DNA from: Bifidobacterium cuniculi
GTDB lineage: Bacteria; Actinomycetota; Actinomycetes; Actinomycetales; Bifidobacteriaceae
DNA: 64,000 nt
Assembly: GCF_000741575.1 (NCBI RefSeq)
Contig: NZ_JGYV01000009.1
Span: forward strand, 1 to 64,000
Direction of reading: 5' to 3'
Below are positions 1-10,706 of the stretch, piece after piece; the stretch's first letter is position 1, and each line of letters begins with the position of its first letter. A program made the position numbers and the translations under genes. Below the pieces are notes generated by a model. That model did no database searches and had not been told where the DNA came from. It worked only from the letters and a program-made list of their open reading frames with translations.

Positions 1-74
1 AAGAACCCAAGGTTCTTCGACCCGGTGCCCGCTTTAATCCGGGAAACGCCCCCGACCCGGTGCCCGCTTTAACG
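1..74. repeat. Part of a large GCGGGCACC palindrome, cut by the window edge
   Basis: The first bases form a small hairpin centre (AAGAAC...GTTCTT) followed by an arm with two copies of GGTGCCCGCTTTAA. The arm matches, with a few substitutions, the right arm of the perfect palindrome at 63137-63283. The left arm would lie outside the window. It sits directly 3' of the major pilin that ends at 100, so it may act as that gene's terminator. Confidence 0.7.
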
Positions 75-99
75 AAAAAGGGACAGACGGGTGCGTCCG

Positions 100-1764
100 C
101 TAGGCGCGGCGACGGCGCACGGCCACGACCAGACCGATGCCGGCAGCCAGCACCAGGACGGCGCCGATGCCGTAGAACAGCGTGGTGCCGATGCCGCCGG
201 TGCTCGGCAGCATGGAACCGGAGGTGTTCTGGATGTTCAGCGTCACGTTCGGGCTGGTGGTGCCCAGCAGCTTCGGGTCGTCGGACGTGATCTCATGGTC
301 CGCGTTGATGGTGAACACCTCGGGGGCCGCGGTGTTGTAGCCGCCAGGGGTGTGGGACTCGACGAGCTTGTAGGTGCCGGCGTCCAGGCCCTGGAAGGAC
401 AGCGTGTAGGTGCCGTCGGCGTTCGCGGTGACGGTCTTCGTGGCGCTGGTCTCCAGGCCGTTGGTGTACTCGACCCAGCCTTCGGAGCTGGCGGTCGGGT
501 TGGCGTCGGTGCCCGTGTACTTGTACAGGGTGAACTGCGGCAGGTCGTTGTCGGCAGGCTTGCCCACGTCGAAGGTCTTGTTCACGTCGACCTTGTAGGT
601 GAAGACGGCGACCTTGTCCTCCGGGGTGGTGGAGGTGGTCTCGCCGGAGCCGTCGTTGCTGGCGTTGTCGGAGAAGGTCAGCGACGCGGTGTTCGGGTTG
701 CCGTCGCCGGCGATCACGGCATTGGAGTTCAGGGTGGCGTCGTAGCTGACCACGATCTGCGTGTTGGGGCCGATGTTCGCGGCGGTGCCGTCGTCGGCAG
801 TCTGGATGGCCTTGAGGTTGTCGTTGGTCAGGGTGAGGACCGTCTGGCCGTCTGCGTTGGTGCTGGTGGCGACAGTGAAGTACTTGGTGATGTTCTGCGC
901 GCTGGCGGTGGACGTGTTCGGGTTGTTCACCACGTTCACCTGGATGCTGGACTGGTCCAGCGTCAGGCCCTTGGACAGGGTATCGGTGAAGACGTACTTG
1001 AAGGTGTCGAAGGAGGAGTAGTTCGCGGGGATGGTGCCCACGAGGATGTACGGGACCTTGTCGCCGATGTTGTAGTCGGCGGAGTCGATCCACGTGGTGC
1101 TGCCGGTGACGTCACCGTTGGGGTCGTTGTCCTTCACCTTCTTGGTGAGGGTGACCGTGCCGCGCTTGGCGGCGATGGACTGCGAGCCGGACAGGTTCGT
1201 GTTCACGATGAACGACGAGTTGGTGTTCGTGCTCGGCGCGCCGTTGACGGTCTGGTTGAACAGGTAGTAGCCGAGCGGCAGGTCGAAGGTGACGGAGGTG
1301 GCGCCTGCCGCGGCGGTCTGCACCTGGTCGGGCTCCAGCTTGGCGTCCTTGATGGCGGCCATGACGCTGGCGGCGAAGCTGCGCACCGCGGCGGCGTCGC
1401 CGCCGGTGGTGGCGCTGCTGCCGGCGCCGGTGAAGGCGTCGTCGGGCAGCTTGGAGATGTAGTCGATGATGCCGGCAGGCGTGGTCTGGCCGGTGACCTG
1501 CTGCAGGACGGCCGTGTACTTGCTGTTCAACGCGTACGCGACCTTGGCGTCGGCGCCGGTGCCCGAGGCGCCGGTGACGGTGAGCAGCTCGTAGGCGGCA
1601 TAGGTGTCGCCCGGGGCCAGGTTCGTGATGGTGATGCTGTCACTGCCGCTGGCAGTGCTGTCCGTCGTGTCGTCGGCGGACGCCGTGGCGACGCCGACCA
1701 GGCCGGCGGCGGCGATGGCGAGCGCGGAGACGGCGCCAGCCAGGCTCTTCCAGACCTTCCTCAT
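100..1764 (-). CDS. Major pilin (FimA/SpaA-type backbone subunit), LPSTG-anchored
   Basis: Protein of 554 residues with a Sec signal peptide at about 1-30 (starts MRKVWKSLAG and ends near ATASA). A pilin-like lysine segment (TLTKKVKDND) lies near residue 205 and an E-box-like segment (YKLVESHTPGGY) near 468. The C-terminal sorting signal is LPSTG at about 519, then a hydrophobic stretch and an RRRR tail. This is the plan of an actinobacterial shaft pilin that a class C sortase polymerises through lysine isopeptide bonds. A longer frame reaches 1809, but ATG at 1764 has an AAGGAG site and begins the signal peptide. It is related to the pilin at 24996-26494. No sortase lies beside it here; its partner may be left of the window. 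Confidence 0.9.
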   Translation of the reverse strand: MRKVWKSLAGAVSALAIAAAGLVGVATASADDTTDSTASGSDSITITNLAPGDTYAAYELLTVTGASGTGADAKVAYALNSKYTAVLQQVTGQTTPAGIIDYISKLPDDAFTGAGSSATTGGDAAAVRSFAASVMAAIKDAKLEPDQVQTAAAGATSVTFDLPLGYYLFNQTVNGAPSTNTNSSFIVNTNLSGSQSIAAKRGTVTLTKKVKDNDPNGDVTGSTTWIDSADYNIGDKVPYILVGTIPANYSSFDTFKYVFTDTLSKGLTLDQSSIQVNVVNNPNTSTASAQNITKYFTVATSTNADGQTVLTLTNDNLKAIQTADDGTAANIGPNTQIVVSYDATLNSNAVIAGDGNPNTASLTFSDNASNDGSGETTSTTPEDKVAVFTYKVDVNKTFDVGKPADNDLPQFTLYKYTGTDANPTASSEGWVEYTNGLETSATKTVTANADGTYTLSFQGLDAGTYKLVESHTPGGYNTAAPEVFTINADHEITSDDPKLLGTTSPNVTLNIQNTSGSMLPSTGGIGTTLFYGIGAVLVLAAGIGLVVAVRRRRA

Positions 1765-2019
1765 GTGAAATCTCCTTGTCATGTTGTCCCTCGCCTCACG
1801 GTCCGGCAAAAGACACCTGTTCCTCTATGCCCGTGCATGCGCATGGACGCGTGCACGGCAGGTGCCAACCATGTGGTCGATCCGTGTGGGTTCCCCTTGG
1901 ACAGTTCCCCCTGCCATTTATCGGCATCTGCAATTGCCAGCCGTACGCGCACTGGATTCGGGCGTCGGCGTATTTGCTGAACGCGCAACGGTGCAGGGCG
2001 TCCCGGCAGATGCGTTAGG

Positions 2020-2087
2020 GCGTGTGTTCCTGCGTGCCAGAAAAATCACGGGAAAACGTAAGATTTCTAGCACGCAGGAACACACGC
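2020..2087. repeat. Inverted repeat of the AGAAATCTCTCG type
   Basis: Perfect 18-bp arms (GCGTGTGTTCCTGCGTGC and its complement) enclose a degenerate core of the AGAAA...TTTCT kind seen also at 14111, 15011, 22595 and 38141. It lies between the rplA 3' end and the pilin promoter region. Confidence 0.75.
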
Positions 2088-2111
2088 GGCAGAGGATGCT
2101 GTCGGGTATGA

Positions 2112-2151
2112 CAAGGCCCCGTTTCCCTCATTGCTGGGAAACGGGGCCTTG
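2112..2151 (-). terminator. rplKA terminator hairpin
   Basis: Perfect 16-bp stem (CAAGGCCCCGTTTCCC and its complement) with an 8-base loop, about 85 bases past the rplA stop. No strong U-run follows on the minus strand. Confidence 0.65.
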
Positions 2152-2235
2152 GACCCTGACCGGGCCGTCCGGCGTTCCGGCCGCCGCGCATGGCGGGCCG
2201 TGGCGTCGGGCGGTCCGGACCGGCGAACGTCAGGC

Positions 2236-2925
2236 TCAGATGGAGGCGACGTCGACCGGGATGCCGGGGTTCATCGTGGAGGTGATGGTCGCCTTGGTGA
2301 TGTAGCGGCCCTTCACGGTGCCCGGCTTGAGGCGCTTGATCTCGTCGGTCACGGCGCGGAAGTTCTCGTCGAGGTTCTCGGCGGGGAAGCTCAGCTTGCC
2401 GAACATGAAGCTCAGGTTGCCGTTCTTGTCCACGCGGAAGTCGACCTTGCCGCCCTTGATGTCCTTGATGGCCTTGGTGACGTCCATGGTCACAGTGCCG
2501 GTCTTCGGGTTCGGCATGAGGCCACGGGGACCGAGCACGCGGCCGAGGCGGCCGACCTTGCCCATCATGTCCGGGGTGGCGACCACGGAGTCGAAGTCGA
2601 GGAAGCCGTTGGCGACCTTCTCGACGAGGTCGTCGTCACCGACGATGTCGGCGCCGGCCTCGAGGGCCTCGGTGGCCTTCGGGCCACGGGCGAAGACGAG
2701 GACCTTGGCGGTCTTGCCGGTGCCGTGGGGCAGGTTCACGGAGCCGCGGACCAGCTGGTCAGCCTTGCGCGGGTCCACGTTCAGGCGGAGCGTGGCCTCG
2801 ACGGACTGGTCGAAGTTGTAGGTCGGCATGCTCTTGAGGAGGGCGATTGCCTCTTCCGGCGTGTACAGGTTGTTGCGATCGATGCGCTCTGCCGCTTCGC
2901 GGTACTTCTTGGAATGCTTAGCCAT
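2236..2925 (-). CDS. rplA: 50S ribosomal protein L1
   Basis: 229 residues, the usual length for L1. The N-terminus [16 protein letters not shown] and the segment [18 protein letters not shown] are typical. L1 binds 23S rRNA at the L1 stalk and in many bacteria represses its own operon by binding the mRNA. It follows rplK by 14 bases, so the two are co-transcribed, as in most bacteria. Confidence 0.97.
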   Translation of the reverse strand: MAKHSKKYREAAERIDRNNLYTPEEAIALLKSMPTYNFDQSVEATLRLNVDPRKADQLVRGSVNLPHGTGKTAKVLVFARGPKATEALEAGADIVGDDDLVEKVANGFLDFDSVVATPDMMGKVGRLGRVLGPRGLMPNPKTGTVTMDVTKAIKDIKGGKVDFRVDKNGNLSFMFGKLSFPAENLDENFRAVTDEIKRLKPGTVKGRYITKATITSTMNPGIPVDVASI

Positions 2926-2939
2926 CTGTCTGTCTCCTC

Positions 2940-3371
2940 TCAGTCGGTCACCGTGATGCCCATCGAGCGCGCAGTGCCCTCGATGATCTTCATTGCGGCT
3001 TCGACGTCACGAGCGGAGAGGTCAGCCATCTTGGTTTCGGCGATCTCGCGCACCTGGTCCTTGGTCACCGTGCCGACCTTGTCGGTCAGCGGGTTGGACG
3101 CGCCCTTCTGGATGCCGGCGGCCTTCTTGAGGAGGGCGGCGGCCGGAGGGGTCTTGAGGATGAAGGTGAAGGAACGGTCTTCGTAGACGGTGATCTCGAC
3201 CGGGATGACCTGACCCATCTTGTCCTGCGTCTGAGCGTTGTACGCCTTGCAGAAGTCCATGATGTTCACGCCATGGGAGCCGAGGGCCGGACCGAGCGGC
3301 GGGGCCGGGTTGGCCTTGCCAGCCTCGATCTGGAGCTTGATCAGCGCCGAGACTTTCTTCTTGGGAGCCAT
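2940..3371 (-). CDS. rplK: 50S ribosomal protein L11
   Basis: 143 residues, full length. The proline-rich segment [16 protein letters not shown] and the C-terminal RNA-binding domain are typical of L11, which forms the GTPase-associated centre and is the site of thiopeptide action and of RelA sensing. First gene of the rplKA unit; a large palindrome at 3558-3651 separates it from nusG. Confidence 0.97.
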   Translation of the reverse strand: MAPKKKVSALIKLQIEAGKANPAPPLGPALGSHGVNIMDFCKAYNAQTQDKMGQVIPVEITVYEDRSFTFILKTPPAAALLKKAAGIQKGASNPLTDKVGTVTKDQVREIAETKMADLSARDVEAAMKIIEGTARSMGITVTD

Positions 3372-3557
3372 AGTATGGTTCTTCTTTCTGTCAAGCGGTC
3401 AAACGGTGCGGGTTCGACCCCGCGCCTTCCGCATCACTGTTGCTGTGCTGTGCAAGCGGGTGCGCCAATACGCCCCCTCCATGACACAACTTATCCATTA
3501 TTGCACGACCCATGCCTAACCATAAGCGCCCCGCATCCCCCCGCCCTCCTCCCCCAC

Positions 3558-3651
3558 GAGAAATTGTTCATTTTTTGAACAAAATCTAGGGGGTGAGTCC
3601 GGTTCACCGGACTCACCCCCTAGATTTTGTTCAAAAAATGAACAATTTCTC
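3558..3651. repeat. Perfect palindrome of the GAAATTGTTCA family, nusG 3' end
   Basis: Arms of 46 bp are perfectly complementary around a 2-base centre. Each arm itself contains a smaller hairpin (TTGTTCA...TGAACAA), so the whole can form a nested or cruciform structure. It starts 6 bases past the nusG stop codon and probably terminates transcription there. Confidence 0.9.
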
Positions 3652-3657
3652 ATCAGG

Positions 3658-4581
3658 TCAGTCGATCTTCTCCACCTGGTTGAAGCCGAGCTCCACCGGC
3701 GTGTCACGGCCGAAGATGCTCACCAGCACGGTGAGCTTCTGCGTGGTGGGCTCGACGTCGGAAACCACGGCGCTCATGGTGGCGAAGGGGCCGTCGGTGA
3801 CGGTCACCTGGTCGCCCACGGCGTAGGAGACCTCGACGGTGCGCTTCTTGGCGGCGGCGGGCTTGTCGCCGGCGGCCTTGAGCGCCTGGGAGGCGATCAT
3901 CGGGGCCATCATCTGCACGACTTCCTTGCGGGTCAGCGGTGCGGGCTCACGGGTGGGGCCGACGAAGCCGGTGACGCCCTCGGTCTCGCGCACGATGCGG
4001 CGGGCGTCCTCGTCCGGGTTCATGCGGATGAGCACATAGCCGGGCACGCGCACGCGGGTGATGACCTTCTTGCCCTTCTCGGTGTGCTGCTCGACCTCCT
4101 CCATCGGCACCTCGACCTGGAAGATGGTGTCCTCGAGGCCGTAGCTGGAGACGCGGGACTCGATGTTGCTCTTCACGCGCTTCTCGTAGCCGGAGTACGT
4201 GTGCAGCACGTACCACTTGCCTTCCAGCGTGCGCAGCGACTTGGAGAACTCCTGCACGGCGATGGCGCCGGCATCGGCTTCCTCCTCCGGGGCGTCGTCG
4301 TTGGCGTCCTCGTCGGCGGCACCGTCGGAGTGGTCGTCGGAGTACACGGACGGCGAGGCGTCCACGGACTCCTCGATGCTCACGGATTGTGCCTCGGCCT
4401 TGTCGGCGTCGTCGGCCAGGTCGGATGCCGCCATGGCGTCGTAGGCCATGCCCTCGGCGATGTCCTCGCTGTCCGAAGCCGCCTGGACGTCGTCGATCTG
4501 ATCGTTCGCGGCCGTCTCGGCGTCGACCGTCTCCTCTGCGCCCGCGACGGGCTGCTGGTCGAGGTTCACTTCGTCACTCAT
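3658..4581 (-). CDS. nusG: Transcription termination/antitermination factor NusG
   Basis: 307 residues. Residues 1 to about 115 are an acidic, low-complexity extension rich in D, E and A, common in actinobacterial NusG. The NGN domain starts near 119 ([17 protein letters not shown]) and the KOW motif near 254 ([13 protein letters not shown]). NusG binds RNA polymerase and couples it with Rho and the ribosome. It lies downstream of secE, the classic secE-nusG-rplK-rplA order. Confidence 0.96.
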   Translation of the reverse strand: MSDEVNLDQQPVAGAEETVDAETAANDQIDDVQAASDSEDIAEGMAYDAMAASDLADDADKAEAQSVSIEESVDASPSVYSDDHSDGAADEDANDDAPEEEADAGAIAVQEFSKSLRTLEGKWYVLHTYSGYEKRVKSNIESRVSSYGLEDTIFQVEVPMEEVEQHTEKGKKVITRVRVPGYVLIRMNPDEDARRIVRETEGVTGFVGPTREPAPLTRKEVVQMMAPMIASQALKAAGDKPAAAKKRTVEVSYAVGDQVTVTDGPFATMSAVVSDVEPTTQKLTVLVSIFGRDTPVELGFNQVEKID

Positions 4582-4636
4582 GCACGTTCACCTTTACTGG
4601 TTTGCTGGGAAAAACTACAATCATGGAAAATGATAA

Positions 4637-4664
4637 TGCCCCAACGAGTATAACCGTTGGGGCA
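4637..4664 (-). terminator. Hairpin between secE and nusG
   Basis: Perfect 10-bp stem TGCCCCAACG with an 8-base loop, 19 bases past the secE stop, followed on the minus strand by a T-rich run. It may attenuate read-through into nusG. Confidence 0.6.
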
Positions 4665-4682
4665 AACCGTTCGATGCGGCGC

Positions 4683-4913
4683 TCAGCCGAAGATCAGGAA
4701 GGCGAGCTGGCCGAGGCCGTAGTCCATGGCGGTGACGCACACCATGAGCAGGGCGACGAAGATGAACGCCGCCAGCGACCACCAGAACAGCTGCTTGCCG
4801 GTCGGGGTGACGACCTTGCGCAGCTCGTCGATGATCTGCTTGAAGAACAGGCCGATGCGCATGAACACATTCGGCTGGATGACTTCCTCACCATGGTCGG
4901 TCTTGCGTGCCAT
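4683..4913 (-). CDS. secE: Protein translocase subunit SecE
   Basis: 76 residues from ATG at 4913, which has a strong AGGAGGG site; a frame reaching 4937 is unlikely to be used. One membrane segment spans about residues 41-66 (LFWWSLAAFIFVALLMVC). The conserved amphipathic helix before it (FFKQIIDELRKVVTPT) is the SecE signature. It clamps SecY in the plasma membrane. It follows tRNA-Trp and precedes nusG. Confidence 0.95.
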   Translation of the reverse strand: MARKTDHGEEVIQPNVFMRIGLFFKQIIDELRKVVTPTGKQLFWWSLAAFIFVALLMVCVTAMDYGLGQLAFLIFG

Positions 4914-4957
4914 GATCCCTCCTGGATTTGAATACACTTACTCGCTGATGGTCTTTG

Positions 4958-5030
4958 CAGGGAAGGCGGGACTCGAACCCACAACCTACGGTTTTGGAGA
5001 CCGTTGCGCTACCAATTGCGCCACTTCCCT
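4958..5030 (-). tRNA. tRNA-Trp (CCA anticodon)
   Basis: A cloverleaf folds on the minus strand. The 7-bp acceptor stem pairs AGGGAAG with CTTCCCT, the anticodon loop is CTCCAAA, and the T-arm contains GGTTCGAGTCC. The 3' CCA is not encoded. Its place before secE is usual in actinobacteria. Confidence 0.97.
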
Positions 5031-5198
5031 AGGTGGATCATGCGCGGCCGTCCGTGAGGTCCCTCTCGGCAGCCTCGCAAAACCGCCAAGAAGAGATAAT
5101 AGACCACGCCGCCGACGATGTCCAATCCCCGGCGCGTGTTCTTTACGTTTCGCCCATAATTCGGCGTGTTACGCCGCGGCGCCGCCCCTCCTTCTCCC

Positions 5199-5237
5199 CG
5201 TTGAGAAATTGTTCATTTTTTGAACAATTTCTCAACG
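5199..5237 (-). terminator. Short palindrome of the GAAATTGTTCA family
   Basis: A simple hairpin with 17-bp arms (CGTTGAGAAATTGTTCA) and a TTTTT loop. It starts 12 bases past the stop of the aminotransferase and is the minimal form of the nested family at 3558-3651. Confidence 0.8.
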
Positions 5238-5248
5238 ACCAAGCCGCC

Positions 5249-6460
5249 TCACGCCTCGGCCCACTCCTTGAACCGCTTCATGCCCTCGGCGATCGCCTCA
5301 TCGCTCGTGGCGTAGGAGAAACGCATGTACCCGGGCGCGCCGAAGGCCTCGCCGGGCACGGCGGCCACGTGGGCCTCCTCCAGCAGTGCGTCGGCCAGCT
5401 CGGCGCTGGTGGAGAAGACGCGGCGGTTCGGCCCGACCGGTCGGCCGAGCAGTCCGCTCACCTCCGGGAAGGCGTAGAAGGCGCCGGTCGGCATCGGGCA
5501 GCGTACACCGTCAATGTCATTGAGCGCACCCACGATCGCCTTGCGACGCACGTCGAAAGCCTCACGCATGCGATCGACGGCGTCCAGCGGACCCGCCACG
5601 GCCGCCAGCGCGGCACGCTGCGCGATGTTGTTCACGTTGGAGGTCATGTGCCCCTGCAGCTTGCCGGCGGCCTTGGCCACGCGCCCGGGCGCCACCATCC
5701 AGCCGACGCGCCAGCCGGGCATCGCATAGGTCTTGGCCACGCCGTTGAGCACGATCAGCTGCTCGCGCACCTCGGGCACTGCCGCGCCCGGGTAGACGGT
5801 GTGCACGCCGTCGTAGTTGAGGTGCTCGTAGATTTCGTCGCTGATGACCCACACGCCGTGCTCGACCGCCCACTCGCAGATCGCCTTGATCGTCTCGCCG
5901 CTCCACACCGCGCCGGTCGGGTTGTTCGGCGACGTGACGATGATCGCCTTGGTGCGCCCGGTGCGCGCGGCCTCAATGGCGTCGATGCTCGGCTCGAAGT
6001 TCACGTCGGCGCCGGCGAACACCTCGACCGGCTTGCCGCCGGCCAGCTTGACGGCCTCGGGATAGCTCGTCCAGTACGGCGTGGGGATGATGACCTCGTC
6101 GCCGTCGTCGAGCAGCAGCTGGAAGGTCTCGTAGACGGCCTGCTTGCCGCCGTTGGTCACCACGACCTGGTCGGCGGTCACCGGGTAGCCGGAGTCGCGC
6201 AGCACCTTCGCTGCGATGGCCTCGCGCAGCTCGGGCAGGCCGGCGGTCGGCGTGTACTTGTAGTTGCGCGGGTCGTCGACCGCCTCCTCGGCAACCTTGA
6301 CGATGCTCTCGGGCGTGGCGAAGTCGGGTTCGCCGGCGCCGAAACCGATGACGTCGACGCCGGCGGCCTTCATGGCCTTGGCCTTGGAGTCCACGGCGAG
6401 CGTGGCGGAGGGGGACACCGCGTTGATGCGGTCGGACAGGGGGAGCTCTGCAGTAGTCAT
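5249..6460 (-). CDS. Class I/II pyridoxal-phosphate aminotransferase (aspartate aminotransferase type)
   Basis: 403 residues. Fold-type I features are present: FGAGEPDF near residue 35, SPNNPTGA near 180, and the PLP-binding lysine in NGVAKTYAMPGWR near 241. These are the marks of the aspartate/prephenate aminotransferase 1b subgroup, which moves amino groups between aspartate, glutamate and 2-oxo acids. The start is uncertain: ATG at 6460 (MTTAELPLSD) or three codons upstream at 6469, neither with a strong ribosome site. An open frame runs far upstream, but it has no family match there. It follows proB on the same strand. Confidence 0.88.
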   Translation of the reverse strand: MTTAELPLSDRINAVSPSATLAVDSKAKAMKAAGVDVIGFGAGEPDFATPESIVKVAEEAVDDPRNYKYTPTAGLPELREAIAAKVLRDSGYPVTADQVVVTNGGKQAVYETFQLLLDDGDEVIIPTPYWTSYPEAVKLAGGKPVEVFAGADVNFEPSIDAIEAARTGRTKAIIVTSPNNPTGAVWSGETIKAICEWAVEHGVWVISDEIYEHLNYDGVHTVYPGAAVPEVREQLIVLNGVAKTYAMPGWRVGWMVAPGRVAKAAGKLQGHMTSNVNNIAQRAALAAVAGPLDAVDRMREAFDVRRKAIVGALNDIDGVRCPMPTGAFYAFPEVSGLLGRPVGPNRRVFSTSAELADALLEEAHVAAVPGEAFGAPGYMRFSYATSDEAIAEGMKRFKEWAEA

Positions 6461-6559
6461 GCTGCCCATGGTACCGGCGTGGCCGCCCATTGCCTGGGTC
6501 ATTGCTCGTTTTTCAAGCAAAGACCCGTGGGGAAGGCTGGTAATGCCCCAAAAGTGACT

Positions 6560-6577
6560 CTCCGAAGCGATTCGGAG
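6560..6577 (-). terminator. Hairpin after proB
   Basis: CTCCGAA pairs with TTCGGAG around a 4-base loop, 24 bases beyond the proB stop. Modest stem, no clear U-run. Confidence 0.4.
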
Positions 6578-6600
6578 CCCTTCCCCGGACTTTCCACGCC

Positions 6601-7731
6601 TTACACCAGCACCAGGTTGTCCCGGTGCACCACCGGGTGCGCATACTCCTCGCCCAGGATCCGGCGCAGCTGCGCGGTGGTGCGGCCGAGCATGTCGGGA
6701 ATCTCCTCGGAGTCGAAGCCGACCAGGCCGCGCGCCAGGTGGTTGCCGTCCTCGTCGTCGATCCACACGGCGTCGCCGGCGGCGAAGTCGCCGCGCACTT
6801 CCACGACACCGGCGGCCAGCAGCGATGCCCGCCCGCCGCGCACGGCCGCCGCGGCGCCGGCATCGACGACCAGCACGCCCTGCGGATGCGACGCGAACTT
6901 GATCCACAGCCGCCGCGCCGACCCGCGCTGGCGCACGGGAGCGAAGGCGGTGCCGACGGCGTCGCCCATGAGCGCGGGACCGGCGTTCGGCGCGCAGGTC
7001 ATGACCGCGGGGATGCCGGACACGGACGCCATGCGCGCCGCCTCGAGCTTGGTGACCATCCCGCCGGTGCCCACGCCGGAGTCGGAGCCGCCGACCTGGA
7101 TCCCGTCGATCATCGCGGCGACGTCCGGCACGAAGCCGATGCGCTGCGACCCCGGCTTGCTCGGCGGCGCGGTGTAGAGCGCATCGACGTCGGTGAGCAG
7201 CACGAGCGCGTCGGCGCGCACCATGTTCGCGATGAGTGCGGAAAGCCGGTCGTTGTCGCCGAAGCGGATCTCGTTGCTGGCCAGGGCGTCGTTCTCGTTG
7301 ACGATGGGCAGCACGCCCAGCTCGAGCAGCCGCCCGATGGTGCGCCGCGCATTGCGGTACTGGCGCGGCTGCATGGTGTCCTCGGCGGTGATGAGCAGCT
7401 GGCCGACCCTGATGCCGTAACGGGCGAAGGCGAGTTCGTACTGCGCCATGAGCAGCCCCTGGCCGACGCTGGCCGCCGCCTGCTGCGTGGCGACGTCGGT
7501 GGGCCGCGATTCGAAGCCGAGCGGCCCGAAGCCCGCGGCGATGGCGCCCGAGGAGACGAGCACGACGTGGCCGCCGAGCATGTGCACCTGGGCGAGCGCA
7601 CCTGCGAGCGCCTCGAGCTTGTCGACGTCCAGGTGTCCCGACGGCTGCGTCAGCGAACTCGACCCGACCTTGACCACGACCGTGCGCGCCGCCGCCACCG
7701 CGCGGCGTGTCTCTTCCTCGTTGTGTTGCAT
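6601..7731 (-). CDS. proB: Glutamate 5-kinase
   Basis: 376 residues. An amino-acid kinase domain fills about residues 1-265 (KVGSSSLT near the start, SSGAIAAG, NENDALASNEIRFGDND). A C-terminal PUA domain follows, as in the long form of ProB. It phosphorylates glutamate in the first step of proline synthesis; the full-length form is normally inhibited by proline. It lies downstream of obgE in the usual obgE-proB order, with the palindrome at 7756-7868 between them. Confidence 0.94.
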   Translation of the reverse strand: MQHNEEETRRAVAAARTVVVKVGSSSLTQPSGHLDVDKLEALAGALAQVHMLGGHVVLVSSGAIAAGFGPLGFESRPTDVATQQAAASVGQGLLMAQYELAFARYGIRVGQLLITAEDTMQPRQYRNARRTIGRLLELGVLPIVNENDALASNEIRFGDNDRLSALIANMVRADALVLLTDVDALYTAPPSKPGSQRIGFVPDVAAMIDGIQVGGSDSGVGTGGMVTKLEAARMASVSGIPAVMTCAPNAGPALMGDAVGTAFAPVRQRGSARRLWIKFASHPQGVLVVDAGAAAAVRGGRASLLAAGVVEVRGDFAAGDAVWIDDEDGNHLARGLVGFDSEEIPDMLGRTTAQLRRILGEEYAHPVVHRDNLVLV

Positions 7732-7755
7732 TGGTTCTCTTCCCTGGCTGTGCCT

Positions 7756-7868
7756 TGCACCCTTGCTAGAAATTGTTCATTTTTCTGAACAAATCCAGGG
7801 TGGGCCGCACACGCGGCCCACATCCTGGATTTTGTTCAGAAAAATGAACAATTTCTAGCAAGGGTGCA
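7756..7868. repeat. Nested palindrome of the GAAATTGTTCA family, obgE 3' end
   Basis: Outer arms TGCACCCTTGCTAGAAATTG and complement enclose inner hairpins and a GGGCCGC/GCGGCCC tip. One base is missing in the left arm (CAAATCC opposite GGATTTT). It lies between the obgE stop and the proB start. Confidence 0.85.
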
Positions 7869-7874
7869 GAACGC

Positions 7875-10162
<2,288 letters not shown>

Positions 10163-10210
10163 TTTGTCAATATGGCTAACATCACCTACGATGTTAGCCA
10201 TATTGACAAA
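10163..10210. promoter_or_regulatory. Palindromic operator upstream of hipBA
   Basis: Two perfect 21-bp arms (TTTGTCAATATGGCTAACATC and complement) surround ACCTAC, 26 bases before the hipB start. HipB proteins repress their own operon by binding palindromes in this position, so this is the likely autoregulatory site. Confidence 0.75.
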
Positions 10211-10236
10211 ACCATCGGAAAAGAAAGAAGGCGGTT

Positions 10237-10692
10237 ATGGGCATGATCCCGGTTCACTCCATCCGACAAGTGACCGTACTGCTGCGAGACGCACGCAAGT
10301 CACTTGGCTGGACCCAGGATGAACTGGCCGAGCGGGCGGGACTGACACGCTCTTGGGTCAGCATGCTCGAAAGCGGACGTATCGGCGCCCCCGGCATGGA
10401 TCGAATACTGAGATTGTGCAGCATCCTGGAGGTGGACTTGCTCATGCGCATATCCGAGGCGGATGGGGGAATCTCGCCCGTGCATCCTCCACATCTGGAT
10501 GAATCACAGCCAAAGCAGCATCCAACTCCGACACCACTCCCCCCGGAAACCGAATTCGCCGATGACGACCTCCAGGAAGACACCGCCGTCGATTTCCCGG
10601 TCCAGGTTTCGGGTGCCAACGCCCGACGGGTGAACCGCATCATGGAGCGCCTGGCCCAACGTGCAGAGACAACAGGCGTCCCAGCGCAATAG
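10237..10692 (+). CDS. HipB-like antitoxin, Cro/C1-type HTH
   Basis: 151 residues. A helix-turn-helix domain covers about residues 11-65 (LGWTQDELAERAGLTRSWVSMLESG). The rest is a proline-rich linker and a short C-terminal helix that probably contacts the toxin. The ribosome site AAGGCGG precedes ATG at 10237; ATG at 10243 is possible. The hipA-type gene follows after 14 bases. By family, it neutralises HipA and represses the operon through the palindrome at 10163-10210. The tail of about 85 residues is longer than in E. coli HipB. Confidence 0.85.
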   Translation: MGMIPVHSIRQVTVLLRDARKSLGWTQDELAERAGLTRSWVSMLESGRIGAPGMDRILRLCSILEVDLLMRISEADGGISPVHPPHLDESQPKQHPTPTPLPPETEFADDDLQEDTAVDFPVQVSGANARRVNRIMERLAQRAETTGVPAQ

Positions 10693-10706
10693 GAAAGGCA
10701 ATAAGC

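Larger units (their letters stand above)
1765..2235. other. Intergenic region upstream of the pilin
   Basis: No convincing gene. It holds the leader of the pilin, an inverted repeat at 2020-2087 and the rplA terminator hairpin at 2112-2151. The frames that cross it are poor in coding character. Confidence 0.6.

Noticed and set aside
91-1980. Long plus-strand frame opposite the first pilin
   Set aside because: It is the antisense shadow of the pilin: GC-rich codon bias opens the opposite frame. It has no domain, and the minus strand has a signal peptide and LPSTG.
5249-6907. Long N-terminal extension of the aminotransferase
   Set aside because: The region above 6469 is arginine-rich, overlaps the proB 3' part and lacks family similarity; the start at 6460-6469 gives the normal length.
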